NCBI GenBank assembly: GCA_030683705.1
Contig: JAUXPP010000062.1
Location: forward strand, 62,001-126,000
Origin: Polaromonas sp.
GTDB taxonomy: Bacteria; Pseudomonadota; Gammaproteobacteria; Burkholderiales; Burkholderiaceae_C
Length of the DNA stretch: 64,000 bases
Direction of reading: 5' to 3'
How positions within the stretch are numbered: the stretch's first letter is position 1; each line of letters starts with the position of its first letter. Below the pieces are notes generated by a model that was not told the origin of the DNA, searched no databases, and was given only the letters and a program-made list of their open reading frames with translations. The translations under genes and the position numbers were made by a program. This document shows, piece by piece, positions 8,813 through 18,125 of the stretch.

Positions 8813-9693
8813 GGTTTGTCTCCTGTTGTGGTGAAAAGGGAATCTGTGTTCCAGGTGGCCAGCGCGGGGGCCAGGGCCAGCCCCTGCGCCAGGCCGGCAG
8901 CGGCGCTGGGCGCACGGCGGGCCGGGTCGAGCACGTTGACGCCGAGCGCTTCGAGTGACGCCGCGTCTGGAACGATCACGTCGACGCGGCTGCCCGCGCT
9001 GCGCAGCCGTTCGGCTTCCTCGCGCAGATGGCCGCTGACCGGATTGCCGTCGCCCCAGCCGAGTGGCGCGAGCACGACGACGTGGCGCGCGCCGGCCGCC
9101 AGGTCGGCGTTGGTCAGCGAGCGGATGCCGCCGTCCATGTACAGCCGGCCGTTGATGGCCACCGCGGGCCATGCGCCGGGCACGGCGCTGCTGGCGGCGA
9201 TGGCATCGGTGAAATCTGCGCCGCTGGCGGCGTCGAACAGCCGGTGCTCGCCTGTGGCCGTGTCCACCGCGACCACGCCCAGCCAGCGCTGCGGCCACAG
9301 CGCGCCCGGCAGGCGGGCAGCGACGATGCTGCGGCGTTCTTCAGGCGGCACCGTGGGGCTGCGCAAGGCGAAGGCGCCAATGCGCCGGCGCGCCTCACCC
9401 AGGTCGCCGCCGACCTTGTCCATCAGCTTGCGGTTGGCTGCATCGGCGGCGGCCTGGGAATAGGGGCGTAACGCTTCTTTCGAGTAGGGCGGCGGATCGA
9501 GCTGGGCTGCGAGCAGGTCCTCCAGGCGCAGGCCCGCAGCGAGCTGCGCGCCCAGGCTGGCGCCAGCCGAGGTGCCGATGAATCCATCGGCCGCGGCGAG
9601 GTCCACCCCGCCGCGTGCGAGACCCGCGGCCACGCCGGTTTCCCAGGCGATGCCGGCCACGCCGCCGCCGCCCAGGACGGCGACGCGTTTCAC
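8809..9693 (-). CDS. Patatin-like phospholipase/esterase
   Basis: A 294-residue hydrolase with GTG start at 9693 overlapping the CoA-transferase stop (GTGA). It has the oxyanion loop GGGGVAG near residue 8, the nucleophile elbow GTSAG with Ser42, and the catalytic Asp187 in MDGG, which together form the patatin Ser-Asp dyad. The longer open frame upstream is the shadow of the previous gene. Patatins hydrolyse acyl esters. Directly after a Baeyer-Villiger monooxygenase and a CoA-transferase, hydrolysis of the ester made by the monooxygenase is a reasonable inference. Confidence 0.88.
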   Translation of the reverse strand: MKRVAVLGGGGVAGIAWETGVAAGLARGGVDLAAADGFIGTSAGASLGAQLAAGLRLEDLLAAQLDPPPYSKEALRPYSQAAADAANRKLMDKVGGDLGEARRRIGAFALRSPTVPPEERRSIVAARLPGALWPQRWLGVVAVDTATGEHRLFDAASGADFTDAIAASSAVPGAWPAVAINGRLYMDGGIRSLTNADLAAGARHVVVLAPLGWGDGNPVSGHLREEAERLRSAGSRVDVIVPDAASLEALGVNVLDPARRAPSAAAGLAQGLALAPALATWNTDSLFTTTGDKP

Positions 9694-10907
9694 AGCACGC
9701 CCGCCTTGCTCAGCTCCGCGATGCGCTCGGGCGTCAGGCCCAGCAGGCCGCCGTACACCTCGTTGTTGTGCTGGCCCAGGTCGGGCGCGCAGGCGATGGC
9801 TTGTTCGGGCGTGGCGGAGAACTTGGGGATGACGCCGGCCATGCGCACTGGGCCGATCTTGTCGTCGGGCACCGAGGCGATGGTGCCGCGCGCCTGGTAG
9901 TGCGGGTCCTTCATGATGTCCTCGATGCTGTAGATGAAGGAGTAGGCGAGCTTGCCCTCGTCGAGCTTTCTGCACAGCTCGTCCACCGGCTCGGCCTCGA
10001 TCCACGCGGCCAGGGCGGCGTTGAGTTCATCCACATGTTCCCAGCGCTTTTCGTGGGTCGCCAGGCGCGGGTCGGCCAGCCAGTCGTCGCGGCCCATGAC
10101 CGTGGCCAGGCGCTGGAAGCCGGCGTCGGCGGAGATGGTGAGGATCAGGTAGCGGCCGTCGCTGGTCTTGAAGTGCTCGCCGGGCGCCGCCGCGAAGTGT
10201 TTGTTGCCGCGCCGCTCGCGCACCGTGCCCATGCGGTCGTAGGCCGGCACCAGCACCTCGGTGAAGCGGATGATGGATTCATACATCGCCAGGTCGATCT
10301 CCTGGCCCTCGCCGCCGTGCATGTCGCGGTGGTAGATGGCCATCATCAGCGAAAACGCGCCCAGGATGGCCGACTGGTAGTCGGCGATCGAGGTGCCGAT
10401 GCGTACCGGCGGCCGGTCGGCGTAACCCGTGATGCCCATCAGGCCGCCGAAGGCCAGCGCGATGCGGTCGTAGCCGGCGCGCTCGCGGTAAGGGCCGGTC
10501 TGGCCGAAGCCGGAAATGCGCAGCATCACCAGCTTGGGATTGCGCGCCTTCATCACGTCGTAGCCCAGGCCCCATTTCTCCAGCGTGCCGGGGCGGAAGT
10601 TCTCCACCACCGCATCGGCCTGCGCTATCAGTTGCAGCAGCAACTCCTTGCCCTCGGGCACGCGCAGATCGAGGGTGACGGATTTTTTGTTGCGTGCTTC
10701 CACGCTCCAGTACAGGCACTTGCCGTCCACGAACGGACCCAGGTCGCGCACCGTGTCGCCACGTTTGGGCACCTCGACCTTGATCACCTCTGCGCCGAAG
10801 TCGGCGAACAGGGTGCAGGCGACGGGCCCGGCCACCATGGTGCCCAGGTCCAGGATGCGCAGGCCGCTGAGCAGGTGCGGCCCGGGCACGCCGCGGCCGG
10901 CGTTCAC
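9690..10907 (-). CDS. CaiB/BaiF family CoA-transferase
   Basis: A 405-residue class III CoA-transferase. It shows GLRILDLGTMVAGPVACTLFADFGAEVIKVE at the N-terminus (quoted here only as its start GLRILDLG and FADFGAEVIKVE), the NFRPGTLEKWGLGYD segment and the RAGYDRIALAFGGL active-site region with Asp. Full length for the family. It probably activates a carboxylic acid with CoA from another thioester. It overlaps the monooxygenase stop by 4 nt (ATGA) and the patatin start by 4 nt. Confidence 0.9.
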   Translation of the reverse strand: MNAGRGVPGPHLLSGLRILDLGTMVAGPVACTLFADFGAEVIKVEVPKRGDTVRDLGPFVDGKCLYWSVEARNKKSVTLDLRVPEGKELLLQLIAQADAVVENFRPGTLEKWGLGYDVMKARNPKLVMLRISGFGQTGPYRERAGYDRIALAFGGLMGITGYADRPPVRIGTSIADYQSAILGAFSLMMAIYHRDMHGGEGQEIDLAMYESIIRFTEVLVPAYDRMGTVRERRGNKHFAAAPGEHFKTSDGRYLILTISADAGFQRLATVMGRDDWLADPRLATHEKRWEHVDELNAALAAWIEAEPVDELCRKLDEGKLAYSFIYSIEDIMKDPHYQARGTIASVPDDKIGPVRMAGVIPKFSATPEQAIACAPDLGQHNNEVYGGLLGLTPERIAELSKAGVL

Positions 10908-12871
10908 GAGGCCTCCCGGGCCAGGTCCTTGCGCGCCGCCGTGCCGGCGCTGCGCACCTCGTAGTCGCCCAGGTCGGTGCGGCGTGCCATGTGCCAGTAG
11001 TCGTCGTTGCGAAACGGCGTGGGCGCGACCAGACGGCCTTTGGCATTGCGGTACCAGTTGGACATGCCCTTGTGCGCCCAGATCATGCGGCTGTGGGCGT
11101 CCTGCACGCGCACGTTGTAGGCGTCGTGCACGTCCTTGCGCACTTCGATGGCGAAGGGCCAGTCATTGCCGTTCATCACCTGCTTGAGCAGGCCCATGAC
11201 GTAGCGCACCTGTGTCTCCAGCAGGGCCACCACGCTGCCGCCGTGGCCCAGCGCGGTGTTGGGGCCGGCCAGCATGAAGAAGTTGGGAAAGCCCGGCGTG
11301 GCCACGCCCATGAAGGCCTGCGCGCCCTCGGCGTCCCAGGATTCGCGCACCGAGCGGCCGCCGCGGCCGATCAGCTCGAAGGAGGACAGCAGGTTGACCG
11401 CGTCAAAGCCGGTGGCCACCACCAGGATATCCACCTCGTGGCGCGTGCCGTCGGCCGTGACAACGGCGTTGCCGTCCACTTCACGGATGGCGTCGTTGAC
11501 CAGGTGCACGTTCTCGCGGGTCATGGTGCGGAACCAGCCGTTGTCCATCAGCATGCGCTTGCCGAACGCGGGGTAGTCCGGCAGCAGCTGCGGCAACAGG
11601 TCCTGGCGCTCACCCAGCTCGGCCTTGACGTAGTCGGTGAAGAACTCGCGGTGCTTGTCGTTGCGGCGGTTGATGGCGCGCTCGGGATGCGGCCAGGCCG
11701 GGTCGATCTGCAGCGAGGAATGGATGCGGTCGTTGAACACCCAGGCCAGGCGCTGGCGGTACCACTCCTGGTAGTACGGCACTTCGCGCAGCAGGAAGCG
11801 GGTGGGAACGGGCACCTCTTTCTGGAAGCGCTCGAAGGGCGCGGCCCATTGCTTGGAGCGCTGGAACACGGTCAGGCTGGAGACGATGGGGGCGATGGCC
11901 GGCACGATCTGCATCGAGCTGGCGCCGTTGCCGATCACCGCCACGCGCTTGCCCGTCACATCCAGGTCCTTGGGCCAGCGGGCCGTGTGAAAGCATGGAC
12001 CCTTGAAGGTGTCCAGGCCCTTGATGTGGGGCATCTTGGGCACATTGAGCAGGCCGACGGCGCTGATCACGACGTTGGCGCGCAGCGTGTCCACCTTGCC
12101 CTGCGCGTCGGAGATGCGCACGGTCCAGTCCATGCCCGCCTCGTTGTAGATGGCCGATTCCACCCTGGTGTTGAAGCGGATGTGGGGCCGGATCTTGAAG
12201 TCGTCGGCGACACGGACGAAGTAGTCCTGGATCTCGCCGCGCAGCGCGAAATAGCGCGACCAGTCGGCCTTGGCGAAGGAATATGAGTAGATGTGGTTGG
12301 GTGTGTCGACGCCGGCGCCGGGGTAGTGGTTCTCCCACCAGGTGCCGCCGACCTCGCCGTTTTTTTCGATCACGGTGTGCGGGATGCCGGCGCCCTGCAG
12401 CCGGATCGAGGCGCAGATGCCGGCCACGCCGGCGCCGATGATCACCACGTGGAAGCCTTCAGGAACGCGGAACTGGCCCTTCTGGTCCAGCGCGAACTCG
12501 GGGTCCAGGCCCAGCCAGCCGGCGATCATGGGGCCGTAGGAATCGGGCACGGCCTCGCCCACGCTGGTCTTCATCATCTCGACGAGTTGCGCGGTTTCGG
12601 GCGCAGGCAGCGCGGGCGCCTTGCCCGACTTCCATGCCATGATGGCCTCGCGTGCGGCCTGGCGCACCTCGGCCTGCACGTCCTGCGGCAAGCCGCCCGA
12701 ATCGTTGTCGTCGAGGCCGTGGATGCGGGTGCACTGGTAGCGTTCGGACAGCCAGCGCTTGTCGCCGGTCAGGTGCAGCAGCACCATCAGCAGGGTGGGG
12801 ATATTGCCGGTCGCGAGCGCGGTGTCGAGTTCGGCGGTCCAGGCGGGGGTGGCGGGCGTTTGTTGCGTCAT
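10904..12871 (-). CDS. Flavin-dependent Baeyer-Villiger monooxygenase, HAPMO-like
   Basis: A 655-residue FAD/NADPH monooxygenase. The FAD-binding GxGxxG is at residues 146-151 (IIGAGVAG). The Baeyer-Villiger fingerprint FxGxxxHxxxW(P) is at 289-300 (FKGPCFHTARWP). The NADPH-binding GNGASS is at about 314. An N-terminal extension of about 140 residues precedes the first Rossmann fold, as in 4-hydroxyacetophenone monooxygenase. The family inserts oxygen next to a carbonyl, giving an ester or lactone. I chose ATG 12871 over TTG 12892 because GAGAG lies just before it. First gene of a tightly overlapping operon; the substrate is unknown. Confidence 0.9.
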   Translation of the reverse strand: MTQQTPATPAWTAELDTALATGNIPTLLMVLLHLTGDKRWLSERYQCTRIHGLDDNDSGGLPQDVQAEVRQAAREAIMAWKSGKAPALPAPETAQLVEMMKTSVGEAVPDSYGPMIAGWLGLDPEFALDQKGQFRVPEGFHVVIIGAGVAGICASIRLQGAGIPHTVIEKNGEVGGTWWENHYPGAGVDTPNHIYSYSFAKADWSRYFALRGEIQDYFVRVADDFKIRPHIRFNTRVESAIYNEAGMDWTVRISDAQGKVDTLRANVVISAVGLLNVPKMPHIKGLDTFKGPCFHTARWPKDLDVTGKRVAVIGNGASSMQIVPAIAPIVSSLTVFQRSKQWAAPFERFQKEVPVPTRFLLREVPYYQEWYRQRLAWVFNDRIHSSLQIDPAWPHPERAINRRNDKHREFFTDYVKAELGERQDLLPQLLPDYPAFGKRMLMDNGWFRTMTRENVHLVNDAIREVDGNAVVTADGTRHEVDILVVATGFDAVNLLSSFELIGRGGRSVRESWDAEGAQAFMGVATPGFPNFFMLAGPNTALGHGGSVVALLETQVRYVMGLLKQVMNGNDWPFAIEVRKDVHDAYNVRVQDAHSRMIWAHKGMSNWYRNAKGRLVAPTPFRNDDYWHMARRTDLGDYEVRSAGTAARKDLAREAS

Positions 12872-12949
12872 GGGGGTCTCTCGTGAGGGCAAAGCTGCGC
12901 CCGGCCGCCGGTCGCGCCGGCGGTGGGCAGGAAGGTTGGAAAAAGAGGC

Positions 12950-13909
12950 TTACTGCGCCGTCATGCCGGAGGCCTTCACGACCTCGCCCCATTTGGCGTA
13001 CTCGCTGGCGATGGTGCGCTCCAGGTCCCTGGGCGAGCCGTTCCATGGCTCAAAGCCGATGGTCATCATCTTCTGGCGCACGTCGGGCTGGGCCATGATC
13101 TGCTGCACTTGCTGGTTGAGCTTGTTCACCACGGCTGTGGGCGTGCCCTTGGGCGCGACCAGGCTGGTCCATCCCATTGCCTCGTAGCCGACCACGCCGG
13201 ACTCGGCCATGGTGGGCACGTCGGGCAGTATCGGGGAGCGCTTGCTGTCCAGCACGGCCAGCGGGCGCAGCTTGCCCGCCTTGATGTTCTCCTGCTGCGC
13301 GCCTATGGTGTCGGCCATCAGCGGCACGCGGCCGGCCATCACGTCGATGGACGCTTGCGCGCCGCCGGGGTAAGGCACCGAGCCCAGATCGACGCCGGCC
13401 TTCGATTTGAACAGCTGCAGCGCCAGCTCGAAGGCCTGCGCGCCGGAGGCGTACATCAGCGAGCCGGGACGGGCTTTGGCTTCACGGATCAGCGCATTGA
13501 CGCTGTCGTACTTGAAGCCGGGACCGGCCAGCAGCACCATCGGGGCCTTGGCCACCATGCCGATGGGCTCGAAGTCGGTGAGCGGGTCGTACAGCCTGGT
13601 TTTCTGCAGGTGCGGACCGGTGGTGAGCGTGCCGCTCACGCCCAGGCCCAGGGTGTAGCCGTCCGCCGGCGCTTTGGTCACCATGCTCATGCTCAGCATG
13701 CCGCCCACGCCGGGCTTGTTCTCGACCACGAAGGCCTGACCGTTCAGGCGCGACAGCTCCTGTGCCACCACGCGCGCGACCATGTCGGACGCGCCGCCGG
13801 GCGGGTAACCCACCAGCAGCTTGACGGGCTTGTTGGGGTAGGTCTGGGCTTGCACGGGCTGAAGCAGGGCTGCCATGCAGGCCAGTGTGATGCCGAGGAT
13901 TTTTTTCAT
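12950..13909 (-). CDS. Bug/TctC family tripartite tricarboxylate transporter receptor
   Basis: A 319-residue periplasmic binding protein. Start ATG 13909 gives a clean Sec signal peptide (MKKILGITLACMAALLQPVQAQ). The Bug signature follows (VGYPPGGASDMVARVVAQ; VENKPGVGG). It faces the IclR gene at 14063 across two near-identical operators and sits 78 bp upstream of the monooxygenase, so it is probably the first gene of the same transcript. It is the second Bug receptor of the cluster. No TctA/TctB genes are present here. Confidence 0.9.
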   Translation of the reverse strand: MKKILGITLACMAALLQPVQAQTYPNKPVKLLVGYPPGGASDMVARVVAQELSRLNGQAFVVENKPGVGGMLSMSMVTKAPADGYTLGLGVSGTLTTGPHLQKTRLYDPLTDFEPIGMVAKAPMVLLAGPGFKYDSVNALIREAKARPGSLMYASGAQAFELALQLFKSKAGVDLGSVPYPGGAQASIDVMAGRVPLMADTIGAQQENIKAGKLRPLAVLDSKRSPILPDVPTMAESGVVGYEAMGWTSLVAPKGTPTAVVNKLNQQVQQIMAQPDVRQKMMTIGFEPWNGSPRDLERTIASEYAKWGEVVKASGMTAQ

Positions 13910-13998
13910 GGTGAGAGTCTCCGTGGTGTGTGTGGGTTCGGGAAGCTGTGGCCAGTATCCGGCCCGCGCCATGCCACGCCAACCAGGAGTTGCCGTTT

Positions 13999-14072
13999 TG
14001 TGCATGATATGAACATGGAAACGGCAGACGTATACTTTCCCCAATGAGAAGGTGTGCACAATATGAACACGG
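13999..14072. promoter_or_regulatory. Twin IclR-type operators between the Bug gene and the IclR gene
   Basis: Two 20-bp sites match at 17 of 20 positions: 13999-14018 and 14053-14072. Each has the form TGTGCA-N5-TGAACA, an imperfect palindrome (5 of 6 pairs), with 54 bp between them. The second overlaps the IclR start region. TATACT at 14031-14036, between them, could be a -10 element for the IclR gene. GAGAAGG at 14046-14052 is a Shine-Dalgarno sequence for ATG 14063. Binding by the adjacent IclR protein is inferred. Confidence 0.7.
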
Positions 14073-14863
14073 TGACGAAAAAAATGGCTGACGGCGGGCG
14101 CGAACGCATCCAGGGCGCGCAGGCGGTTTTTCGCGCGGTCGAGCTGCTCAAGCTGGTCGGCCTGAACCACGGGCGCGGGATGACGCTGACGGCGCTGGTG
14201 GCGGCCACCGGGATGGACCGAACCACGGCCTACCGGCTGCTGTCGTCGCTGGTGCAGACCGGCCTGGTAGAACGCGACGAGCACAAGACTTACCGCTTGG
14301 GGCTAGAGGCGATGCAACTGGGCCTGGCCACCATGAGCCGCCTGCCCATCCTGGAGCGCTGCAGGCCGCTGATGCTGCGCCTCGCGCGGCGCACCGAGGA
14401 CACGGTGTACCTGGTGGTGCGCAACGGCGACTACGCGCACTGCATCCACTACGAGGAGGGTGCTTTCCCGGTGAAGGCGCTGGTCTTGCAGGTGGGCGGG
14501 CTGCGGTTGCTGGGCGTGGGATCGGCCGGAAGCGCCTTGCTGGCCACGCTGCCCGACGAGGAGATCGACGCCTTCCATGCGCGCCAGCGGGCCGACCTGC
14601 CTCCGGAGCGGCGCACCCTGGCGTCGCTCAAGCGCCAGGTGGCGCAAACCCGCAGGCGCGGCCACGCCAGCACAGACAACCTGGTGGCCGAGGGCGTCAG
14701 CGGCGTCGGTGTCGCCTTCGGGGTGACGCCCGGCACCTTTGCGGCCATCAGCGTCGGCGCCATCCGCAGCCGCATGCGCGAGGAACGCCGCTTGTGGGTG
14801 GCTCAGGTGATGTTCGAGGAGCTCAGGACCTCGGGTTGGGAGCCGTTCCAGCTGGCCGGCTGA
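14063..14863 (+). CDS. IclR family transcriptional regulator
   Basis: A 266-residue regulator with an N-terminal winged helix (FRAVELLKLVGLNHGRGMTLTALV, partly quoted as FRAVELLKLV; MDRTTAYRLLSSLVQTGLVE as recognition helix) and a C-terminal GAF-like effector domain. A GTG at 14054 is in frame, but GAGAAGG is correctly spaced (10 nt) only for ATG 14063. It is divergent from the Bug-monooxygenase cluster and convergent with the third CoA-transferase. By position it is the regulator of this catabolic cluster. Confidence 0.88.
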   Translation: MNTVTKKMADGGRERIQGAQAVFRAVELLKLVGLNHGRGMTLTALVAATGMDRTTAYRLLSSLVQTGLVERDEHKTYRLGLEAMQLGLATMSRLPILERCRPLMLRLARRTEDTVYLVVRNGDYAHCIHYEEGAFPVKALVLQVGGLRLLGVGSAGSALLATLPDEEIDAFHARQRADLPPERRTLASLKRQVAQTRRRGHASTDNLVAEGVSGVGVAFGVTPGTFAAISVGAIRSRMREERRLWVAQVMFEELRTSGWEPFQLAG

Positions 14864-14879
14864 ACGCACCCTCCGCCGC

Positions 14880-15782
14880 TCAGTCCGCCATGGTGTGCAT
14901 CGGAATATCCTGATCCGCCGCCAGCTTGTCCAGTTGCGCGCAGGTCCGGGTGAGGAAGAAAGCGGCAACGGCTTCGTGTGTGGCGGGCGCGAACAGGTTC
15001 TTCATGTCTTTCATGACCACACCTGAAGCCGCACACAAACTTGCCGCGAAATGCGGCTCCAGCGCCGCCACCGCCACCCGGCCATCCTGGCACGGGTAGA
15101 CGCGATAGCCGGCGTGACCGCCGCCGACGGCCGACCCCGGTTTTGTCAAACCCCAGGCGCGCGGCAGACCGAGGTAGCTGGCTGATTCGGACAGCGCCAC
15201 TTCCAGGAACACGCCCTGCGGATGCGGGTCGCCGGTGCCGGCATAAGGCTCGCGCTGGCGCAGCACGGCTTGCAGCACGGCTTCGCTGGCCATCAGCGAG
15301 CCGCCCATGTCGGCGTAGAGCGTGGGCGGCAGGTCCAGGCCGGTCACCAGGTCGTTGTCGGCCATATAGGTCAGGTCGTGGCCGGGTGCTTCGCCGAGTA
15401 AGCCGGGCGCGCCGACGATGGCGACATGGGACAGCGCCGGGTTGAGGTGGTGGACCGTCTTCCAGCCCAGGCCGAGTTTTTCAACCGCCGAGGGGCGGAA
15501 GGAGGTCAGCAGCACATCGGTTTTGGCGAGCTCGCGTTGCAGCACTTTCTGCCCTTCGTCGGTTTTCAGGTCGGCCGTCAGCACCTGCACGCCCTCATGC
15601 AGCGCTGCGTAAGCCGCGGGGTTGTACAGGCCCATGGGGTCACCGGCGGGCGGTTCGAGCTTGAGGCAGGTCGCGCCCATGCGGCGGCAACGCATGAGCG
15701 CGGCCGGGCCCGGCAGGTTGAGGGCCAGGCTCAGGATGCGCACGCCCTGCAGCGGCTGGAAAGAGGGGGTGGGGGATGGCAT
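14880..15782 (-). CDS. CaiB/BaiF family CoA-transferase, short form
   Basis: A 300-residue member, shorter than the usual 370-400. It keeps LQGVRILSLALNLPGPAALM, the segment LLTSFRPSAVEKLGLGW and the active-site loop APGHDLTYMADN with Asp. It lacks part of the small C-terminal domain. The stop is 17 bp from the IclR stop, on the opposite strand. It may belong functionally to the neighbouring cluster but has its own promoter. Short forms occur in the family and can be functional, so I do not call it a pseudogene. Confidence 0.82.
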   Translation of the reverse strand: MPSPTPSFQPLQGVRILSLALNLPGPAALMRCRRMGATCLKLEPPAGDPMGLYNPAAYAALHEGVQVLTADLKTDEGQKVLQRELAKTDVLLTSFRPSAVEKLGLGWKTVHHLNPALSHVAIVGAPGLLGEAPGHDLTYMADNDLVTGLDLPPTLYADMGGSLMASEAVLQAVLRQREPYAGTGDPHPQGVFLEVALSESASYLGLPRAWGLTKPGSAVGGGHAGYRVYPCQDGRVAVAALEPHFAASLCAASGVVMKDMKNLFAPATHEAVAAFFLTRTCAQLDKLAADQDIPMHTMAD

Positions 15783-15922
15783 GGGGCGGTCTCCGGCGTT
15801 AGGCGGGCAGGGGCGCGCCGCCGTGGTTTGAGCTCACCTTACCAGAGTCACCGGGGCCGACCACACGCGCTGCGGTTTAAACAGGTGTGACCTTCATCGT
15901 GCCTGAACGCCGAATAAATTTA

Positions 15923-15953
15923 TGTTTTACAGTAATTAATTATTGTTTTACAG
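15923..15953. promoter_or_regulatory. Direct repeats upstream of the DUF2975 gene
   Basis: TGTTTTACAG occurs twice, at 15923-15932 and 15944-15953, with a 21-bp period (two helical turns) in an A/T-rich block unlike its surroundings. This fits two protein-binding half-sites on one DNA face. The adjacent XRE regulator is the obvious candidate, by inference. Confidence 0.5.
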
Positions 15954-15997
15954 AAAATAATTCGGCATACTGGCCGCCTCAACTCCAGGGGCATCCC

Positions 15998-16567
15998 ATG
16001 AAAACCAGATTGACTGCCGCCACGCTGTCGGGACCGGACGTGCAACGCCTGAACAGCGCCTTTGCCTGGGCCTGTGCCCTGCTGGCCGTGGCGTTGCCAC
16101 TGGCCGTGCTGTACCAGCTGGTGACCACGCCGACCGAAGGTTTGTTGCTGCGCGCCGGCGTCAGCCTGTCGGCGGTGCAGGTCGCGATGCTGGATGTGCA
16201 GATGTGGCAGCGCGTGCTGGCGGTGGGCCTGGGCCTGCTGCCGGTATGCTGCGCAGCCTACGGCCTGGTCTGCGCCATGCGCTGTTTTTCGGGATTTTCG
16301 CAGGGTGAATATTTCAGCCTGCGCACCGTGCGTTACCTGCGCGGTTTTGCCGCCGGGTTTTTTGCCTCGGTGGTGACCGGCTTTTTGGCGGCCATGGCCA
16401 TCAGTGTGGTGCTGACCCTGGGTGCGCCGGCCGGCCAGCGGGCGCTGGCGGTGGGACTGGGCAGCAATGAGCTGATCACGCTGCTGTTTGCCGGCATGGT
16501 CTGGCAGATTGCCGCCGTGATGTCGCGCGCCGTGGCGCTGGCGGAAGAAAACGCGCAGTTCGTCTAG
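15998..16567 (+). CDS. DUF2975 membrane protein
   Basis: A 189-residue inner-membrane protein with four hydrophobic segments (about residues 20-45, 70-95, 115-145 and 150-175). The ATG at 15998 aligns with the family start; the frame is open upstream to 15887. DUF2975 proteins of unknown function are typically encoded next to a small YozG-type XRE regulator, as here 19 bp downstream. The pair is probably one transcription unit. Confidence 0.8.
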   Translation: MKTRLTAATLSGPDVQRLNSAFAWACALLAVALPLAVLYQLVTTPTEGLLLRAGVSLSAVQVAMLDVQMWQRVLAVGLGLLPVCCAAYGLVCAMRCFSGFSQGEYFSLRTVRYLRGFAAGFFASVVTGFLAAMAISVVLTLGAPAGQRALAVGLGSNELITLLFAGMVWQIAAVMSRAVALAEENAQFV

Positions 16568-16586
16568 ACAGTCAGCACGCTCTCCC

Positions 16587-16808
16587 GTGTCCATCGTTGT
16601 CAAACTCGATGTGATGCTGTCGGAACGAAAGGCCAGGTCCAAGGACCTGGCGGCTTACGTCGGCATCACCGAAGCCAACCTGTCGCTGCTCAAGCAGGGC
16701 AAGGTCAAGGGCGTGCGTTTTGACACCCTGATGAAGATCTGCGAGTTTCTCGATTGCCAGCCGGGGGACTTGCTGGTGTACCGGGGGGAGGGCGACATCC
16801 CGGGGTGA
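16587..16808 (+). CDS. Small XRE (Cro/C1-type, YozG-like) regulator
   Basis: A 73-residue helix-turn-helix protein with GTG start (MSIVVKLDVMLSERKARS). The HTH core runs through KDLAAYVGITEANLSLLKQG, and the C-terminal DCQPGDLLVY is the typical end of YozG regulators. It follows the DUF2975 gene by 19 bp. The pairing of these two families is common; the role of the pair is unknown. It likely binds the direct repeats at 15923-15953. Confidence 0.82.
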   Translation: MSIVVKLDVMLSERKARSKDLAAYVGITEANLSLLKQGKVKGVRFDTLMKICEFLDCQPGDLLVYRGEGDIPG

Positions 16809-16824
16809 GCCCCCGGCTGCCGGC

Positions 16825-18039
<1,215 letters not shown>

Positions 18040-18106
18040 CTAGCGTAGGCCTTGTGTCGTCCCGTGTGCAGGCGGGGGCGCCGGCCTTGCACGATGTGCG
18101 GGCCGC

Positions 18107-18125
18107 TTGTGCGATGATCGCGCAA
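18107..18125. promoter_or_regulatory. Palindrome at the start of the pobR-like gene
   Basis: TTGTGCGAT-G-ATCGCGCAA is a 19-bp palindrome with 8 of 9 pairs matching. Its last base is the A of the ATG at 18125. It lies 98 bp from the pobA start. A regulator bound here would block its own gene, so autoregulation is likely. The binding protein is inferred from position. Confidence 0.55.
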
